Assembly (NCBI GenBank): GCA_014843695.1
Contig: CM026390.1
Location: 1,567,921-1,631,920 of the forward strand
Direction of reading: 5' to 3'
DNA length: 64,000 nucleotides
Source: Archivesica marissinica
Taxonomy: Eukaryota > Mollusca > Bivalvia > Venerida > Vesicomyidae
Positions 60,701-64,000 of the stretch are shown here, piece by piece. The notes beneath the pieces were generated by a model that searched no databases, had not been told where the DNA came from, and saw only the letters and a list, made by a program, of their open reading frames with translations. Position 1 is the first letter of the stretch, and each line of letters begins with the position of its first letter. A program made the translations under genes and the position numbers.

Positions 60701-63700
60701 CAGATCAGTAAGCATGGCAAATGCTTTCCAGTTAATGTGAAGTACAGATCAGTAAACATGGCAAAGGCTTTCCAGTTAATGTGAAGTACAGATCAGTAAA
60801 CATGGCAAATGCTTTCCATTGAGGTACAGATCAGTAAACATGGCAAATACTTTCCAGTTAATGTGAGGTACAGATCAATAAACATGGCAAAGACTTTCCA
60901 GTTAATGTGACGTACATATCAGTAAACATGGCAAATGCTTTCCAGTGAGGTACAAATCAGTAAACATGGCAAAAGCTTTCCATAGTGAGGTACAGATCAG
61001 TAAACATGGCAAATGCTTTCCAGTTAATGTGAAGTACAGATCAGTAAACATGGCAAAGGCTTTCCAGTGAAGTACAGATCAGTAAACATGGCAAATTCCA
61101 GTTAATGTGAAGTACAGATCAGTAAACATGGCAAAGGCTTTCTAGTGAAGTACAGATCAGTAAACATGGCAAATGCTTTCCAGTTAATGTGAAGTACAGA
61201 TCAGTAAACATGGCAAAGGCTTTCCAGTGAAGTACAGATCAGTAAACATGGCAAATGCTTTCCAGTTAATGTGAAGTACAGATCAGTAAACATGGCAAAT
61301 GCTTTCCAGTTAATGTGAAGTACAGATCAGTAAACATGGCAAATGCTTTCCAGTTAATGTGAAGTACAGATCAGTAAACATGGCAAATGCTTTCCATTGA
61401 TGTACAGATCAGTAAACATGGCAAAGGCTTTCCAGGTAATGTGATGCACATATCAGTAAGCATGGCAAATGCTTTCCAGTGAGGTACAGATCAGTAAACA
61501 TGGCAAAGACTTTCCAGTTAATGTGACGTACATATCAGTAAACATGGCAAATGCTTTCCAGTGAGGTACAGATCAGTAAACAAGGCAAATGCTTTCCAGT
61601 TAATGTGAGGTACAGATCAGTAAACATGGCAAAGGCTTTCCAGTTAATGTGAGGTACAGATCAGTAAACATGGCAAATGCTTTCCAGTTAATGTGAAGTA
61701 CAGATCAGTAAACATGGCAAAGGCTTTCCAGTGAAGTACAGATCAGTAAACATGGCAAAGACTTTCCAGTGAAGTACAGATCAGTAAACATGGCAAAGAC
61801 TTTCCAGTGAGGTACAGATCAATAAACATGGTAAAGGCTTTCCAGTGAGGTACAGATCAGTAAACATGGCAAAGACTTTCCAGTTAATGTGATGTACAGA
61901 TCAGTAAACATGGCAAAGGCTTTCCAGGTAATGTGAGGTACATATCAGTAAACATGGCAAATGCTTTCCAGTGAGGTACAGCTCAGTAAACATGGCAAAG
62001 ACTTTCCAGTTAATGTGACGTACATATCAGTAAACATGGCAAATGCTTTCCAGTGAGGTACAGATCAGTAAACATGGCAAAGGCTTTCCAGTTAATGTGA
62101 GGTACAGATCAGTAAACATGGCAAATACTTTCCAGTTAATGTGAAGTACAGATCAGTAAACATGGCAAAGGCTTTCCAGTGAAGTACAGATCAGTAAACA
62201 TGGCAAAGACTTTCCAGTGAAGTACAGATCAGTAAACATGGCAAAGACTTTCCAGTGAGGTACAGATCAGTAAACATGGTAAAGGCTTTCCAGTGAGGTA
62301 CAGATCAGTAAACATGGCAAAGACTTTCCAGTGAGGTACAGATCAGTAAGCATGGCAAAGACTTTCCAGTGAAGTACAGATCAGTAAACATGGCAATGAC
62401 TTTCCAGTGAGGTACAGGTCAGTAAACATGGCACAGGCTTTCCAGTTAATGTGCAGTACAGATCAGTAAACATGGCAAATGCTTTCCAGTTAATGTGAAG
62501 TACAGATCAGTAAACATGGCAAAGGCTTTCCAGTGAAGTACAGATCAGTAAACATGGCAAATGCTTTCCAGTTAATGTGAAGTACAGATCAGTAAACATG
62601 GCAAAGGCTTTCTAGTGAAGTACAGATCAGTAAACATGGCAAATGCTTTCCAGTTAATGTGAAGTACAGATCAGTAAACATGGCAAAGGCTTTCCAGTGA
62701 AGTACAGATCAGTAAACATGGCAAATGCTTTCCAGTTAATGTGAAGTACAGATCAGTAAACATGGCAAAGGCTTTCTAGTGAAGTACAGATCAGTAAACA
62801 TGGCAAATGCTTTCCAGTTAATGTGAAGTACAGATCAGTAAACATGGCAAAGGCTTTCCAGTGAAGTACAGATCAGTAAACATGGCAAATGCTTTCCAGT
62901 TAATGTGAAGTACAGATCAGTAAACATGGCAAAGGCTTTCTAGTGAAGTACAGATCAGTAAACATGGCAAATGCTTTCCAGTTAATGTGAAGTACAGATC
63001 AGTAAACATGGCAAAGGCTTTCCAGTGAAGTACAGATCAGTAAACATGGCAAATGCTTTCCAGTTAATGTGAAGTACAGATCAGTAAACATGGCAAAGGC
63101 TTTCCAGTGAAGTACAGATCAGTAAGCATGGCAAATGCTTTCCAGTTAATGTGATGTACAGATCAGTAAACATGGCAAAGGCTTTCCAGTTAATGTGAGG
63201 TACAGGTCAGTAAACATGGCAAAGGCTTTCCAGTTAATTTGAGGTACAGATCAGTAAACATGGCAAAGGCTTTCCAGGTAGTGTGAGGTACAGATCAGTA
63301 AATATGGCAAATGCTTTCCATTTAATGTCAGGTACAGATCAGTAATCATGGCAATGACTTTCCAGTTAATGTGAAGTACAGATCAGTAAACATGGCAAAG
63401 GCTTTCCAGTTAATGTGAGGTACATATCACTAAACATAGCAAAGGCTTTCCAGTTAATGTGAGGTACAGATCAGTAAACATGGCAATGACTTTCCAGTTA
63501 ATGTGAAGTACAGATCAGTAAGCATGGCAAAGGCTTTCCAGTGAAGTACATATCAGTAACCATGGCAATGACTGTCCAGTTAATGTGAAGTACATATCAG
63601 TAAACATGGTAAAGGCTTTCCAGTGAGGTACAGATCAATAAACATGGCAAAGGCTTTCCAGTGAAGTACAGATCAGTAAACATGGCAAATGCTTTCCAGT

Positions 63701-64000
63701 TAATGTGAAGTACAGATCAGTAAACATGGCAAATGCTTTCCAGTTAATGTGAAGTACAGATCAGTAAACATGGCAAATGCTTTCCAGTTAATGTGAGGTA
63801 CAGATCAGTAAACATGGCAAAGGCTTTCCAGTTAATGTGAAGTACAGATCAGTAAACATGGCAAATGCTTTCCATTGAGGTACAGATCAGTAAACATGGC
63901 AAATACTTTCCAGTTAATGTGAGGTACAGATCAGTAAACATGGCAAAGGCTTTCCAGTTAATGTGATGTACATATCAGTAAACATGGCAAAGTCTTTCCA
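45755..64000. repeat. 38/44-bp satellite array (18.2 kb including a gap), right edge outside the window
   Basis: Units share AAACATGGCAAATGCTTTCC, AGT and GAAGTACAGATCAGT. The long form carries an extra TTAATG (44 bp) that the short form (38 bp) lacks. Common point variants are GCAAAGGC, GCAAAGAC, GTGAGG, GTGACG, TACATATCAG and CCATTGATG. Long higher-order copies are obvious: the rare TCTATTTAATGTCAGG recurs at 48891 and 50699, and TACCTATCAG at 49121, 50929 and 53355 (offsets 1808 and 2426). Degenerate patches at 54600-55280 and 59030-59160 have many one-base losses and AACAACAAACAAACCC-type intrusions. All units share one orientation. Confidence 0.98.
56806..57805. other. Assembly gap, exactly 1000 N, inside the 38/44-bp satellite
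   Basis: Exactly 1000 N, flanked on both sides by the same satellite, so it is likely a placeholder for collapsed or unspanned repeat of unknown length. Confidence 0.98.

Overview
This is a eukaryotic, almost certainly metazoan window; a marine invertebrate, probably a mollusc or other lophotrochozoan, is my best guess. The reasons are a spliceosomal-intron gene of the PhzF/PBLD family, a Ngaro-type tyrosine-recombinase retrotransposon with an SGNH hydrolase, tRNA-derived SINEs and an L1/Tx1-like LINE remnant. The species assignment is inference. There are no operons or other bacterial features. By my boundaries about 49 kb of the 62 kb of determined sequence is tandem repeat. Two gaps of exactly 1000 N are present.

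Layout. 1-4544: pentamer satellite. 4741-5240: G-rich minisatellite. 5241-7310: unique AT-rich DNA with a SINE (family A). 7314-7647: GGCACGGA-type minisatellite, then SINE C (7664-7893). 8222-8445: 55-bp minisatellite running into gap 1 (8446-9445). 9446-10868: 48-bp minisatellite. 11214-30043: an 18.8-kb satellite built of 43- and 60-bp units. 30576-30638: penultimate exon of a PhzF/PBLD-like gene, whose 3' part and splice donor are tandemly repeated four times (66-bp unit). About 31.0-36.6 kb: a Ngaro-like retrotransposon on the minus strand. 37.2-38.8 kb: SINEs around a 26-bp minisatellite. 38910-39019: last exon of the PhzF/PBLD-like gene. 39316-39550: 35-bp minisatellite. 40205-40690: dead LINE endonuclease fragment. 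40801-44175: 40-bp satellite. 44399-45672: (CATA)n microsatellite. 45755-64000: 38/44-bp satellite with gap 2 (56806-57805).

How it fits together. The only host gene I can support is the PhzF/PBLD-like gene on the plus strand. Its two last coding exons join in frame (both introns phase 1) across an 8.27-kb intron that holds the antisense retrotransposon, two SINE families and a minisatellite. No earlier exon is visible between the 18.8-kb satellite and the penultimate exon, so if the gene is intact that satellite also lies inside an intron. The retrotransposon has open gag, RT-RNase H and tyrosine recombinase frames. Its SGNH hydrolase lies 845 nt beyond the recombinase and can be joined to it in frame by a GT-AG intron whose donor overlaps the last recombinase codon and whose stop codon is inside the intron. 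The hydrolase carries a frameshift. All other long open frames in the window are by-products of stop-poor tandem repeats.
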